Source of the DNA: Dipylidium caninum
Lineage: Eukaryota > Platyhelminthes > Cestoda > Cyclophyllidea > Dipylidiidae
DNA length: 64,000 bases
NCBI GenBank assembly: GCA_017562135.1
Contig: QEYB01000556.1
Span: 124,001-188,000, forward strand
Direction: 5' to 3'
This document shows, piece after piece, positions 12,055 through 28,400 of the stretch. How positions within the stretch are numbered: the stretch's first letter is position 1; each line of letters opens with the position of its first letter. The position numbers and the translations under genes are program-made. The notes under the pieces were generated by a model. That model worked only from the letters and a program-made list of their open reading frames with translations. It searched no databases and was not told the DNA's origin.

Positions 12055-15000
12055 TCGAATCGTACTGTCAAGTCTTATCTGTTGCCAACTTAAATAATGC
12101 ATGCCATTCCTACACTAAAATTGTGCCTCATTTCTTTTAATTTGGGGGAAGAAGAGTATGATTGTTCATGAAAAAAAATCCATTTAACACCAACAAGTTA
12201 TTTTTAGTTATAAGAAGCACTCGAATTACACATATTTAGATATGCTAAGGCTAGAAAATTATTCGTATCTAAAGGCTAAAACCCCACAAATGATCACGAG
12301 TAGGTCGTTATGTATATGGTTATTCCTATTTATTGGTTTATAAAGTCGAAACTTCATTAAGGAAGGGAACATATCTCAACACACATCGCGAAGTACAGAA
12401 TATAAAAATACTGGGCTAATTAAAACATTCGAGCGTCATCTGGATTTTATGTTAAATATTCTTAAGAGACATTCGAGTATAAATGACTTAGAGGATGACA
12501 ATTTGAAAAATTGGCTATGTATGATAAGCAGTGATGTTTAATTAAAAAAAGTCGATAAAAATAAAAATTGAGTTGGCACCAGTAGGTTTTGCCTTAGCAC
12601 ACACGCCTTCAAGGCATTCATAACGAATCTAAGCACTCAATTATAAGCACGTTAGCTCTGTTTTGAATAGTATTTTGTGTAAATTCCTTCATCTTACGGT
12701 TACCTTGCAGGTAGGGTGGTCTTCTTCACAGTCTCCCCGACCTGCCATGAGTTACTGATGAACCGTCTTCCATGTCCTTTGCTTATCGCGAAATAAGCGA
12801 CTTTGAGACGCTACAGGGGATTTGGGAAATGCCAAAAGCAGAAAATTGTCTAGATGGGGTGAATGTTGCCCAACTGGGCGATCTGTTTGTCAAATTACAA
12901 AAGCTGTAATTCGGAAAACTTGGTCTTGTCGTTCCCCCGTTTTCTTGCATCCAGAGCATTCATTCAGGCGAAGTTACATTTTAGCCACTGTGACAGTCTC
13001 CATGTAAAGCAACTTGTCTTATAGTCTGATGAATTTTGGACTACAGCAGTCTCTTTGGCTGCATTGCAGGTCCTCATGGGATCATATAGCCTTTCTTACT
13101 TTGTGTCTCCCCTGAGGCTTGCACTTGGAAAACGGGTTTCGGTGGCAATCATAGGCCATTCTTTAAGGTTAAAACTGTGACACAGATCACGCTCTTCGTA
13201 ATTTGATGGACCATGAAGCCATTTTAACTGGACTTAATCTGCCTCAAAGCAGACTTAGGTGTCAAGCAGTTTTCTCGATTTTGACGCATACATTTTATTC
13301 TATCATCGGTCGGATGTAATAGAGCGAGACTCGGATAATTCGATAATTTAACAAGTATCTCTTAGGCAATGAATGAACCAACAATAGCCTTAAAACACAT
13401 TTCTCAGATCAGAAGGAAACAGCATTTAAGTTGTTAATATTTGTAGTATGTTGTCTAATTTGAAAGACTATGAAATAACAACTGAGCCTCAGGCTGAGAG
13501 TCACGCACATAATCATCTCTAAATTCCTCCAACGCTGCAAATATTAGGCTTTAAATGCGCAACTTTTGGTAATAGGTAAACAAAGGCGACTGAAATGTGG
13601 CATAAGAACTATAAAGTCAGCGTCAACCTAATGTTAGTTTTCCCATATTCGTAATATTGGGAGTCGTGCTGAGTGCTATATTTTACCTTATTCTTCGGAG
13701 ACCTTTCTCATGCATGCATGCAACGAATAAATCCTATAATGAGTGATTTTGTATTTGGCAGAACTCACTGCACAAGGACAATTTGACGGCAAGTTCCAGT
13801 GCAGTTGCGGCCCTGTTGTTGGGAGCATTGTCAAGTAATTAGACTAATAACTTTATTTATCCACTTAAACTAAGGTTGCCTAGTGTTGAAGACAGCTGAA
13901 AGTGTTTTGTATCGACCGTGAGCTCTGTCCTCGTAATTGGGGATATGATGTTTTTGTAATTTCAATTCTATAAAATGTTCTACGATGCAATTTACAGTAT
14001 TGGAAGGAAATTTATCAAGATCATTAGTGTACTTACTTTAGTTTCTGTGAGAACTCTTTCATTTATGAACCGCATGTACCTTCGTTGTCCGGGAATCAGA
14101 CTCAAATGAGACTCCCATGGTCTTTACAATTTTGTTCTTTCTCTATAGAAAAAATTTTAAAAGTCTCTCACTTTTTGGTCAAGACCGTGAGATATCAGCT
14201 CTGTAGGCCATCAGTAGTTAACATCATCCCTGACGTGTCTCTCCTTCTATTTCGCCTACATTCCTTTTAGGGGCCTCAATGAATCCTGGCTTCTTATTTG
14301 CTTGCCGAAGTGGTCTTTCAGTCAGGTATCTGTTCAGTTAACAATTGCCCCTCTGGATAGTGTTTGTACATGCAATTTGGAGTTAATTTTAGTTAAGGCT
14401 GCCGATTTAGCTAACCATGAAGTGGGGCAAAATTTTGATGGTGATTTATGCAGTAAGGTATCAAAGGAAATTTGCTCACTTTTCTAGCACATCTCGAAGC
14501 CGATAATGGCCATGGCGTAACAATGTGTTACCTTAGCTTTTAGTTATCGCTTTTGCCATCCAAAATAAAAACTTTATTTAATTATGTGTGACGCCATTAA
14601 ATAGCCAAGTCGTAACTTGTCTATTTGTTTAATTCACATTCAACCCGGAAGTCGGAGTGAAGTTCAGAAATTCAGGACGATGAGCGAGTGGCGTGAATCA
14701 TAGTGCTTCCTTCTCAAACATTCTTCCCCAAAATGCTCTATAGAATAAGGTATTTCTTAGTTGTCCTCTCAAGGTAAAGGGTGAAAATCTGCACATTCGG
14801 CGCGACCTCACTCTTAGAGACCCTGCTGTCATTTTAATTCCCGCAATATTGACAAATTTCCATGTTAACTAGTGAAATGTGAATATTCGTTGAGGCATCT
14901 GTTTATATTTGATGAAAGGTTTTGCTCCATGGACCATCCTCTTAATGAGGAACTGCAAACCGCATATTTTAACTACTGAAATTGTCTCCACTGACGGCCT

Positions 15001-15848
15001 ATTCCAAACACATCCGTCTCCTGTCTTAATAGTGAATGAATATGATGTGAAATATCATTAACGGTTTGAAAATGCTTATTCTCGCAGTTAAAAATTTGTT
15101 GGCATTATAATGGGCAACCGTCAACTTAAACTAAAAAGAGTTAGCACTGCTAAAAATCCCTGTAGTATTAAATGCAGTTTGGTTAAGAATCTATTGGACC
15201 CGAAAGCACTGTAATGGTAATTACTTCGGACTCACTTCGCATCAGTCGGATCGATTGACAAGGCGGCGGATGAGAATTATGCGACTTTTCGGCAGATCTG
15301 ACCAGGGGACGGGTCGACAAAAACATTGACCATGTTTACAACCTCTCAACCTTCGCGGTCTTAAATAACATCCAAAATGTTATTGGATGACGGTCGCCAT
15401 TGCGCACGTACCTCTACTTTCGCACTTAACAGATACTTCCCTCCCAACAAGCAACCCGAAGCCAATAACAGAGTCGGAGCACAGATGACCATGGACGACT
15501 AAATCATTAGTAATTCGCACAAAATGTGACTAACCAATTAAACCAAATGGGAGGACAACTGTTGGTCGAATGGAAAAGCCTATATCTACTGCTATACCCA
15601 ATGTCGTACCTATGAGATTTCTACGTTCACAATGCGTGACAAACATCAGACTATAATAACCCTTTACACACCAGCAAAGATCTAGAGGAAGAAAATCAGT
15701 CGTGATCAAAAATATTTATCGCGATGAATATGAAAGGATATAAAATTGCATGCGCATATATAGTTTAAATGTACAAATTGGCTTTATGATCAACACTCGG
15801 CTATGCCAGTGAAGTACTAGTGCAACGGAATGCAAACAGTGAGTGCTA
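12055..15848. other. Intergenic stretch of about 3.8 kb, no gene recognised
   Basis: It lies between the 3' ends of the precursor gene and the HP1 gene, so both 3' UTRs are here. The sequence is AT-rich with only short frames (about 60 codons at most) lacking recognisable motifs or coherent splice phases. I see no tRNA, rRNA or transposon signature. Confidence 0.5.
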
Positions 15849-19261
<3,413 letters not shown>

Positions 19262-19275
19262 TTTACTTCCTGCAG
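19262..19275 (+). promoter_or_regulatory. Candidate 3' splice (cis or trans) acceptor before CDC6
   Basis: TTTACTTCCTGCAG is a good pyrimidine-AG acceptor, placed 8 bases before the proposed ATG. The first ATG after it (19,278) opens a two-codon frame (Met-Ser-stop) overlapping the proposed start at 19,283. Confidence 0.35.
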
Positions 19276-19282
19276 ATATGTC

Positions 19283-21263
19283 ATGAATTTAAGATCCCGC
19301 GGACCGGATCTTAATTCAGATTTAACCAAAAAAGACAGCCCTTCTGCATACCCTTCCAGTCCTGGGTTCCGTCAGGCAAATGAAGTTTCGAATAGCGGCG
19401 GAGTTCCTTTCCCACTGTATTTTATCTCCCCCTGACAATGATATGAAAGCTCACGGTGTCTCGGTTGTGCTTCATGCTAGCCGTATGAAGGAAGTAGTTG
19501 GACGTGAAAATGAGATCCGATATTCTGACCCGGAGTCTTCTGCATTCGTTCACTCAGAGGCGTAGTGCAGTAATCTACGTTAGTGGTGCTCCAGGAACAG
19601 GAAAGACGGCTACTGTTACTCAAGTGGTTATGCAACTTAGCGACTGCAAAAAATGTCGCCATCTATTTCTAAATTGCATGCAAATGACTTCGTTGAGAGC
19701 AGTTTACGTATCCATACTTGAAAGACTGTGCAAAGCTTCCGTCTCCGCAAGCACCTTGGCATTGGAAAAGGTTGTGGCGCGCGTTGAAGCACAGTTGACA
19801 ATGGTTTCGAAACGGCTTCCACTCGTCATGGTGCTTGATGAACTTGATCAGCTTGAGTCCCGACATCAAGACGCCCTTTATACGTAATTGTTTGTATGTT
19901 TTTATTATAGTTTTTTAACTTGGGAATTTAAGCTATTTGCCCTTTCGAGGGCTTAGATTGAGAACATTTGAGTAAGCTGTGTAGAGTTCCGGGCATCCAA
20001 ACGCTAATTTGATCCACCAATTTTTTTCTCCCAGAACACTTGTTTTGACTTGTTCTAAGGCCCAATTATTCTCATTTATAGGGTATTTGGTTGGACCGAG
20101 CGCCTAAAAGAAGCTAATCTTGTCGTGATTGGCATATCAAACGCCCTTGACCTGCCTGAACGACTGTTGCCCTCCCTCTCGGCGCGTTCATTGCGCCCAG
20201 TTCATGTTATCTTTTCGCCCTACTCCGTTGATCAACTTGCTAAGATAATCTATTCTCGTCTTAGTTTCTCTGACGAGGTTTCAAAGCCTCCGTTCGATGA
20301 GCTGACTCTACAGTTTTGTGCCAAAAAGGTTTAATTTGGTTTTTAACATTTCCTCAGCTTTATATTTGCCTAACATTGAAAAACTATAAAATGACGAAAT
20401 CTTGGGACCAGAATGTCAAAAATTTGTTGCTTTATATACAAGTTTCAGCATCTTATGTATTTGTAGGTTGCAGCAACTTCCGGCGACGTGAGGGCAGCAT
20501 TAGCTATTTGTCGACGTGCTATAGAAATAGCGCAGTTGGAAGCCAGATCTGCGGGCAACACTGATGTAACACCGACTGCTTGTCATCTCACTTCGCTTCA
20601 ACAGCGTATTATGTCTAGTCCGTCTGTGCGAGCGTCATTAAGAAATAAGTATCTTCACAGTGCAAAACTTACGAAGGGTAATGAGGAAGTGGCCGCTGTC
20701 ATACCGACCATTCGTCACATTACCCAAGCAATTCGAGAATCTCAGGTAATTTTCACCCTATTTAATATTTCCAAATGTTTTTGATCGAGGTGTTTGTAAG
20801 TTGTCTTTAGGCACTTCCCTAGCTATATAATAATATTTGCTCAACTTTTGTGTGCATCCGATAGTCCGCTGGGAGTTTATCGATAACTTCCGCTGATTCC
20901 CACTCCCTTGCTTCGGGTGAGATACCTTTGCACCACAAATTGGTGTTGTCGGCTTGCCTTCTACTTCGTCGGTTGAGGGGTCTTCGAGAGTCAACGATTG
21001 GCCAAGTTTTTGATGTATACTCTTATATCTGTTCGCATCGGGCTCACCTCTCGCCACTCGAAATAAACGAATTCATTGGTGTTTGCGAGCTTCTTGACTC
21101 TCACGGCTTTGTGCGGTTCTCCGCCGGCGCTCAAGCCGCTTCATTTTCTACGCCTGCCCGCTCAAAACGCCTCTCCCTCCTCCTGGACGACAAAATCGTA
21201 GAGTGCAGCCTCAATGACAACTTACTCATCTCTTCTGTTCTTTCCATTCAAGACATACCGTGA
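19283..21263 (+). CDS. CDC6: CDC6-like origin licensing AAA+ ATPase
   Basis: CDC6 loads the MCM helicase onto ORC-bound origins in G1. Exons: 19283-19883 (5' part uncertain), 20082-20328, 20467-20745, 20865-21263. Motifs: GREN-EI before the ATPase; Walker A SGAPGTGKT; Walker B VLDELDQL; sensor 1 VIGISNALDL; sensor 2 region SGDVRAALAICRRAIE; then a winged-helix C-terminus (LHHKLVLSACLLLRRL, TIGQVFDVYSYIC, ending NDNLLISSVLSIQDIP). The winged helix and the C-terminal end match CDC6 better than ORC1, and no BAH domain is present. Two frame changes occur in exon 1. One near 19,371-19,450 may be a short intron. The other, at 19,517-19,518, sits between GRENEI and ILTRSLL and looks like one extra C. 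The true start is therefore unsure; an in-frame ATG at 19,380 is an alternative. Confidence 0.9.
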
Positions 21264-22160
21264 TTGTTTTACATTACGGTGGTTTTTGTCCCTTGCGACG
21301 TTTCGTGCATTATCCATTCTTTATATTTGTAAAATTTGTTTTATACGAACCTGGAGTAATTTTTGAGCTTTAGAGGCTGGACTTGAATTCAATGTTACTT
21401 TAGTTGACTAATTTAAATTATCCTGGACTTTACCATTGGGATATGGTTTATTCGAATAATATTTGCTGACATATTAGTCACCGATCCTCTTGAGTTTTCG
21501 GCTACATTGCGTTCGGGTTTGTTAGTCTATGCGCTACCTTTTGACATGTTACATCGCATGTAGTGTAGTGTAATGTAATCAAAGGAGTTTGGATTTTTAA
21601 TCTCAAATGACGACCGATTTGTGGTCTGTAGCGTTATGAATGTTAAAAAACGTTGGATGTAGAGCTTAATTATCAGTTTTCCAGTATGTAGAAACCTTAG
21701 ACGTTAAATTTAAATCGTTTGGGGTCTACTATGTGGGAAGTTGGCCCAGAATTCTCAACGGTGGTCGCGCAGGATCGTGGGAGTGTCTTTCGTGGCGTCG
21801 GCCCTAGTATACGCTTGCGCCAATCGGGCGAGTACAACTCGCATTTTTTTTAAGAAATGGTCTAGGATGTGTCGTTATTTTTTGCTGCTATTTAGTTCGA
21901 CCTCTTTACGATCATAAAAACATGAACCGCACTAGTTGTTTTCACGTTTGGCTAGAATGCGAACACCTACTATTAGTGTGCGGGTTGAATGGGTGGCATG
22001 CGACAACCGGGTGAGCGCGGTGCCTGGGGTTGAAGTGAAGAGTAGGTCGGGTGTCGCAGTCGCCTGGCCTCATCGCGCCGGTCCCATTTATCGTAGATTC
22101 CAATTAGCTGTGGATCTTTTATTACTGTTGATCTACCAGAACTGGTAAAGTATGCGGGAG
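21264..22160. other. Intergenic stretch between convergent CDC6 and ribokinase genes
   Basis: It contains both 3' UTRs. The 21,740-21,830 and 21,990-22,090 parts are GC-rich islands in an AT-rich setting, but I cannot assign a gene or repeat family to them. Confidence 0.5.
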
Positions 22161-24911
22161 CTAAGACGTACATGGCCATCTGAACTCCTCCGTTTCGTTG
22201 AAGAGGGCTTTCGGGAGGTTTTTCGAGTCGGGACAGATCGGGTGATTGTTGGACTCCATCACAGATTGTGTAGCTATCCAGACAGATCTCCTGATCTTCT
22301 CCAGTACTGGTAGTTGTGGGTATTTGGACATGAAAAAGGCCAAACTTCCGGCGAAACAGTCGCCAGCACCCTAATCAATGAATATAACAAGGTGGAAACT
22401 CAAATACATATTTATCTTCAACTTTTCGCGATATAAAACTGAAAACTATTATGAAAGTAGACTCGTTGAATAGGTCTTGACTAGTAGATTAAAATTTGTC
22501 TTGGATATTCGGTTGCTTTTAAGCAGTGAATGCGCCATCCTACGTAGTTTCATGTAGTTTAATTTTTGCACAGGGACCTCGATGGTCGATTGCGCTCCTG
22601 CTCGCTCCAGACTCGTATTCGTCGACTGGTATAGGCTCAATGACAAAGTTTCTCCATCTTCATCACACTAATCACTGCTTAAAGTGAAAAATGGTCTTTT
22701 TAAGGAACCTGAAGGCACGATGGCAGCCTCGGATCCTGTCCAGTTGACATCGGACTTTTGTTTCAAACGTTCCTTACCGTTATGCTTTCATTTTGACAAT
22801 AGTGCCATGCAATAATTTGGCGATTGCGAAGCCACCAAATCGCAGACTTGACATAAATTTCTGACAACCGCATGGAAATATCCATCTGGTACGTGCGCGT
22901 TTTTAAAACTGTAAAGCTTATGTCTTGTTGCCGTCGATGCTCATTCTGGATGTGATCCTCTATTACGTGTCCCAAATACTTTTCGGTTCGACATTTAAAA
23001 CCAGCAAAGTGTAGTTTGCTTACGTTTGTGTTAGCAGCTTCCTTGTAAGTAGGTGTCTTTGTGTGGAAGATGCCCATGTTTGACGGCAATCCATCCGTAA
23101 ATATGAAGACATCAGAAGGTAACGGGGGATGGACTTCCGAGGTGGGCAAAATGGTAACTACCCCGTTTTGTCCCAGGGTAATAATTGGGTACTTGATACC
23201 CGCTCGTAGCAATGACAGCAGAGCTTCACCTGCACCCATTGCCAGCTCAGCCGAGGGTGCGATCCCGTGAAAGGATGGAATTGGGACGCCGGTGAGAAAG
23301 GTGGCCTCGTTCGCATTCGCCAGGACCACTGTTGCGGCGGCGAGGAAACGTGGGACGAGAATGGAGGAAGGCAACACTGGCGTCGGTTTCAACAGCGTAA
23401 TTGCACCCTCCGCGTGAGCCCTCTGCAGAGCATGGAGACTTGCCGCGCAGTTCGACTGTCCATTCAGGATGAGAGCACAGGTTAGTACTCTTTGTAAGTG
23501 CCTCCTTAGTTGATGCCATCTAAACAGTCCTTCCTACCTCTATCGTAATTACAGCGCAAATAAATTTAGGGATTCGATGGCAGCGCTCAGCGTCATTGTC
23601 TGTGCAGAGTCAGGAAAAAGGTGCACCTACACTACCTTGTCCTTATGCTCTTAAAAATTTTACACCTCTTTTTGTCCTAATTGAAGAAGACCGATTTGTG
23701 ACCGATTTATGTACATGTATAACTCGTTATAATATTGGCATTGAGTAAATAACCTCCATCACCGCATACCAAACCGTTTGAAAACTGATTAACTCGGCGC
23801 TGATGCACACTGTCCACTCAAGCGTCAACTAGTGGGACGAAGAGGGGGCTATGGCGAACGAACCTCGAAATGGCAAGAAAAGACCTTCGCTGGAAAGAGG
23901 CCCCATCCAGCAGCATTTTCGACGTCGCGAATGGAAACCTCGGCGTTTGCGCCACTAAACACCATTGTCTGATTCTCTCCAGTCCGTTTGTTGACCAGTA
24001 CCATAGCAGTGCCTGTTCTCTTGCTTTGACACTCCCTTATTGTTTCTTTACACAAAGAATCATAATGCGACTTTAAATTCAGTGCAGTAAATACACAATT
24101 TTAGCGTTCTTGACTGGGCACTACAGAGCCTGGTGGATGCAGCAATGGCAAACAGCGAAAGCTCACTTGTTGAGATCTTTTAGACGGATGCTTTATCTCC
24201 TTCACTTAAATAAACCCGTAAGTTGTCAACGGAGAGCATAACCATTAATTAATGTTATAGCTGTATGTGCATATAATATACGACCATTATATGTATATAT
24301 GTGTGTATTATATGTAATCTTATATACTATATACAGTATCATATACGGCATATATAATATATAAATGGGAAGTTGTTTTTTTCTATTCGCAGCCCTATTT
24401 TATTAATATGACATTCCTATCCTCCTAACCGCTAAGTACGGCTTAAGGAAGGCCAAACGGTAAAGAAAATAGAGGTATAATATGCTCTCTTTCATCCGTA
24501 TTACTTTGCTCTGTTATACTCACTCTATTGATGGAATCTTTCTGTCTTACAGACCAAGCATTTACCGTGGGACTTCAACCTACTTGTGCATATGCCCGCC
24601 TTTTTCAATGTCTCCATGCAAATATTGCCTAACCCGTCGGTTCCCACCTAGACATGAATAAAGTTAGCCGAGATGGAATGAACTTGCGGTTCCAATAAGA
24701 GAAACTTTGGCACCAAGTTTGGATGCTGTCAATGCCTGTCTTGCTCCGGTTCCACCCGTGGTCGACCGGAACTCATCACCAATCACTGTCACGCCCGGTG
24801 TTGGTAATTCACCTGAGTACCTATAAAGCGACATTTCTGTCCAGGCCTGTAAAGAACTTGAAAATACGCGAATAGGTCGGCTGTTATATCACCCAGTACA
24901 GTCACGTCCAT
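22161..24911 (-). CDS. RBKS: Ribokinase-like PfkB-family sugar kinase
   Basis: Ribokinase phosphorylates D-ribose at O5 using ATP in the cytosol. Exons in transcript order: 24911-24868, 24820-24684, 24045-23864, 23455-23024, 22370-22161; phases agree, giving 334 residues (human about 322). Recognition: N-terminal strand MDVTVLGDITADLFAY; LPTPGVTVIGDEF; GGTGARQALTASKLGAKVSL; GTAMVLVNKRTGENQTMVFS then GAN; AKVFSCHFE; ANANEATFLTG; PIITLGQNGVV; NTNGAGDCFAGSLAFFM with the catalytic Asp of GAGD. Two motifs depart from the family: GGKGANQ is GGTGARQ, and DTTGAGD is NTNGAGD. In E. coli ribokinase the Lys/Asn of the first motif lie in the sugar site, so substrate or activity may differ. About 20 extra residues precede the GAGD motif. 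Intron 1 is 47 bases. Other PfkB sugar kinases remain possible. Confidence 0.85.
24258..24366. repeat. AT-rich imperfect TATA/TATG simple repeat in a ribokinase intron
   Basis: About 110 bases of alternating purine-pyrimidine sequence (tatatgt, ataatatacg, tatataat) lie in the intron between 24,045 and 24,684. It is a degenerate simple repeat that could form hairpins. Confidence 0.75.
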
Positions 24912-27900
24912 GGAGGCTAACCGATTGTTTCATAAACAGCCGCTACGCCTTATTCAGAGTCTCATTTAAATGAACACGTGAGATCTCGAGCATTTATATA
25001 CTTGTTTAAACATAAAAGGATGTTTACACACTAGGTGTCGACTGGTGGTGCTTAAAGCATTGTATACATCAGGTCACAGAGGACTCCACCCCGTTATCAA
25101 CATGTTAGTAGAATTTTCCACCACGACACTCTCCGTATGCACACACTGCGCTACTCCCACGAGGCACCACAGTCCGCATCAACCACTTCGCGGTGGCCTG
25201 TACTAGACGCCATCTGCCTGCTTCTTGCTCAAATGCGCCAGTTCAGCGTGTCACTTGTCCCAAAACCTTTACATGCCCCGCACCACCTCCCCTTCCCTCG
25301 CCCTATTGTGCGAACCAGCACTTCCCCTCGACGCGGGGACGCCGATGCCCAGGAACCGAGGCACCGTGTCACCACTTGCACGGCTTAGCCGCGTCATTGT
25401 CACCTCGCCGACTGGTGGCATCCGATGACACGCCTAGCGCCAATAAATGCACAATCGCATTGCTTCTCAAATACGCGTTGATGCAGTCCTCGGCCAGACC
25501 TTTTGACCACGCTCGAGCGGGTTGGATATGCCCGGTTTTGCCAAAATTATCGAACAATGTCTTTGTTTCTTTCTATTAACACTTCTCGGTTATTATTTCC
25601 CCTCTTTTTGCCATTCACCACGGGATGTATTAATGGCCAAATGTTAAGCAACGCGAAAACGACTGTAATCCAACTCCCCACACGGCGGTCTGCCGTTCTC
25701 TGCACTGTCTCCCAACAATCTACTTAAAGCAAATAGTAACTATTTCCCCCCGGATAAGAGTTACTGAGGCCACTTGCGGCAGCTGATGGCCGTAATAACA
25801 TCGCACAAAACAGTCCAGGATGAATGTGTTAGGTCAATGAGGCCGTTGCTAGGACAAGCGGAAGGAGCTGGTGGCATCAGGTACCTTCGCAACCCGCAAT
25901 TCGCTCTCACGGTCTCAAGGTGGTATAAGCTTCGGCTTAGACAATCTCTTTTTTCACCATTCTCCTATCATACTGGAGGGGTAGCTAAAACGGCAAGGTA
26001 ATGCTGAGCACAGTCAGGAGAACGTTCATGACTTCCTCGGCGTATATTAAGGTTGCTCAAATGGTACTTAAATATTCTTTCTGCTATGCATCTCCATAAT
26101 ATTTTAGGAAATTTTATGTCGTATGACGCCACATCGACACAGGGCTTTAATTTCCACGAAGGGGCGACGGAAGTCAAAATGTACGGAAAATCCTTCTTTG
26201 TGCAATTCCTCTCAGCATTCCCCAAATTAATATGCAACTCATTAACCATGTCATGTGAAAGTTATTGTTAATATAGATAAAAATTGGCGTGTTGGAACCT
26301 CCCAGGATCGAAGTGCAAGAAACCGAATTGCTCGGTGATTCGGATAGTAAAGAAGAAGAAGAAGAAACATAAAGAACTGCTTCCTATCATTTTAATGACA
26401 ACAAATGAAGCACACACTTGGGCACGTGGAGGTGAACGCCATCGGAAAGCGCCACTACTTGCGTGTCACTCGGGTGAGAGTTGGTGAATTAGGGACAAGA
26501 AGACACACGCCACCTTGCCGATTACAATGCATTAATTGTTAAGCGACGAAGCAGGAGGATAGAAGAATGCCTGAGCACTGGTTGCTTTTGCCTGTGCATT
26601 GTCGCTTTTACGAACCCACTATTCCAACTTTTGAGGAGGAGGTTAAACACTCAGTGGTGTCGAGCCACGGGACACTTGGGTTTCATTCGAAGGACTAATT
26701 GTTAAACCCGGAAGCTGCTCAGGGTATCAGCGCAAGGCGGAGTGTGGGCTCGATTCCTGAGGGAACAAACGGCGATCGGCCGTGTTTCTCATGGCTCCCC
26801 GCTGCACCGATGGCCCTCAGCCTGGGAGAGTTCCAGTACTCCTCACCTTCGACCTCGAATTTTCCCATTTTGCCCAGCCGGCTGCGGTAACGGCGCACAT
26901 ACCAGGTGAATTAGTGTGGCGGTTTAGATTAGACTATCACTTCAACCGCAGATGTGCGCAATGAGCTTGACAGGCTTATCACCTCGTTCCCTTCTGCAAC
27001 TTCCAACCCCTGACCTCGAAAGCAGCATTAGCTCTCTGCCCCCTCTCCCAAGAATGTCTTCACGGCTGTAACATGATCGGCCACGAATAAATTGCGCAAA
27101 TCTGTCGAATGTAGCTGTTTGAGATGCAAACTGACCCTGAGAAAAAGATGATAAGTGGCTGAGGACGTTCTCAACTAGAGAGATTCTATAACCAGCCCAC
27201 CGCCCTACCACCTATGTTCGCCAGAATTTTTCATTATGAGCAAGAAATGTCAGAGGTACGAAGTACTACGATCTTTTCAGCTCCCAACGCATAGTTTCTC
27301 AACCAGGCTCCAGACACACTGAAGTGCTCGAGCCAATGCCGCTGCTCCTGCGCTCAATCCATGCGTCGCGGCTACTAAAGAAAGTTCTTTTGGCGTTGGA
27401 ATTTGTGGCTACATGCCTTTTAACCAATTCTCGGACACAGCTGCCTCAACCTTTAGCAAATTAATAGTCATTGTCTGCAAGTTTTATTGCCGAATGCAGT
27501 TCACGTGGGGTTTCACCTGTAGCAACAATACAAAGGGTCTGCGTGGAGACTTCGGCGTTCTCTTATGAATACTCTCCGACAAAGGGGCGATATTACGTTT
27601 GTTGCAAAGAGAGTCCTTGGCCTAATTTAATCTGCAATGTAACTGTTGGCTCCCCAATTCCCTCCTGCCTTGTTAAGGCCGCAGGCACTACGAAGAGGTC
27701 GACAATCACCAGTGATGAAAGAACTGATACCCAGTAAGACGACCGTGGTAATATTGTCCCGATAACATTTAGGCTCTCCGATTAGGACTCGCATTTCCTC
27801 AATTAGCATTAATTGTCGTTAAATAAAGGTAATAGCTTCATTGCCATGACGATGACCGAAGTTCGACTCGAAGCGTCGCAAAGGCAGGTGTTAGCTGGCC

Positions 27901-28224
27901 TTGCGCAACCTATCGGCAGAGACACGACGGACACCTCTATGACGCAGGTCCTTCTTCACTATCCTAATACCTGCATGGAGGATTTCTCTAGGGCATCGTC
28001 AAAGTTACTTGACCAGGCTTTAACTGCGGACACGGCCTGTCGTGGAGCATACTCTGACACGGCAATTTTCAGGTGTCAGAGGCATTCCACTTTGAACGGT
28101 GGGAAAGAGACGTTAGGCAGGGGGATCGATTTGGAAAATCACCTGCCCATCCACCTACCCATTATCTTACTGTTGTTTACCGCGGGTTGCTAGCGAGATC
28201 GCGAGAGTCGTTGTGCGAGGCCGA

Positions 28225-28400
28225 GTGTTTATGCCTCCTTCGTGGTGGCGGCGCGGATTTGCGTGCGTGCGCCCTTCGCAGGCGGACGCACGGCGCACGG
28301 ACGCGGCGCTACACGGCGCTGCGCGGAGTGTCGGCGGATGCGCACGACCGCACGCACGCGCACCGACGCGCGCAACGCCGTCTTCGTGGCCGCAAGTGCG
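28225..28400. other. CpG-dense block
   Basis: Very high density of CG dinucleotides with CGCACG/GCGCAC-like motifs, in contrast to the AT-rich surroundings. All six frames are open for long stretches, so coding reading is unreliable. It may be a promoter-like island or degenerate CG-rich repeat. Confidence 0.5.

Noticed and set aside
26640..26790. Sequence with a T-loop-like ggctcgattcc, considered as a tRNA
   Set aside because: No matching acceptor stem, D arm or anticodon arm could be paired.
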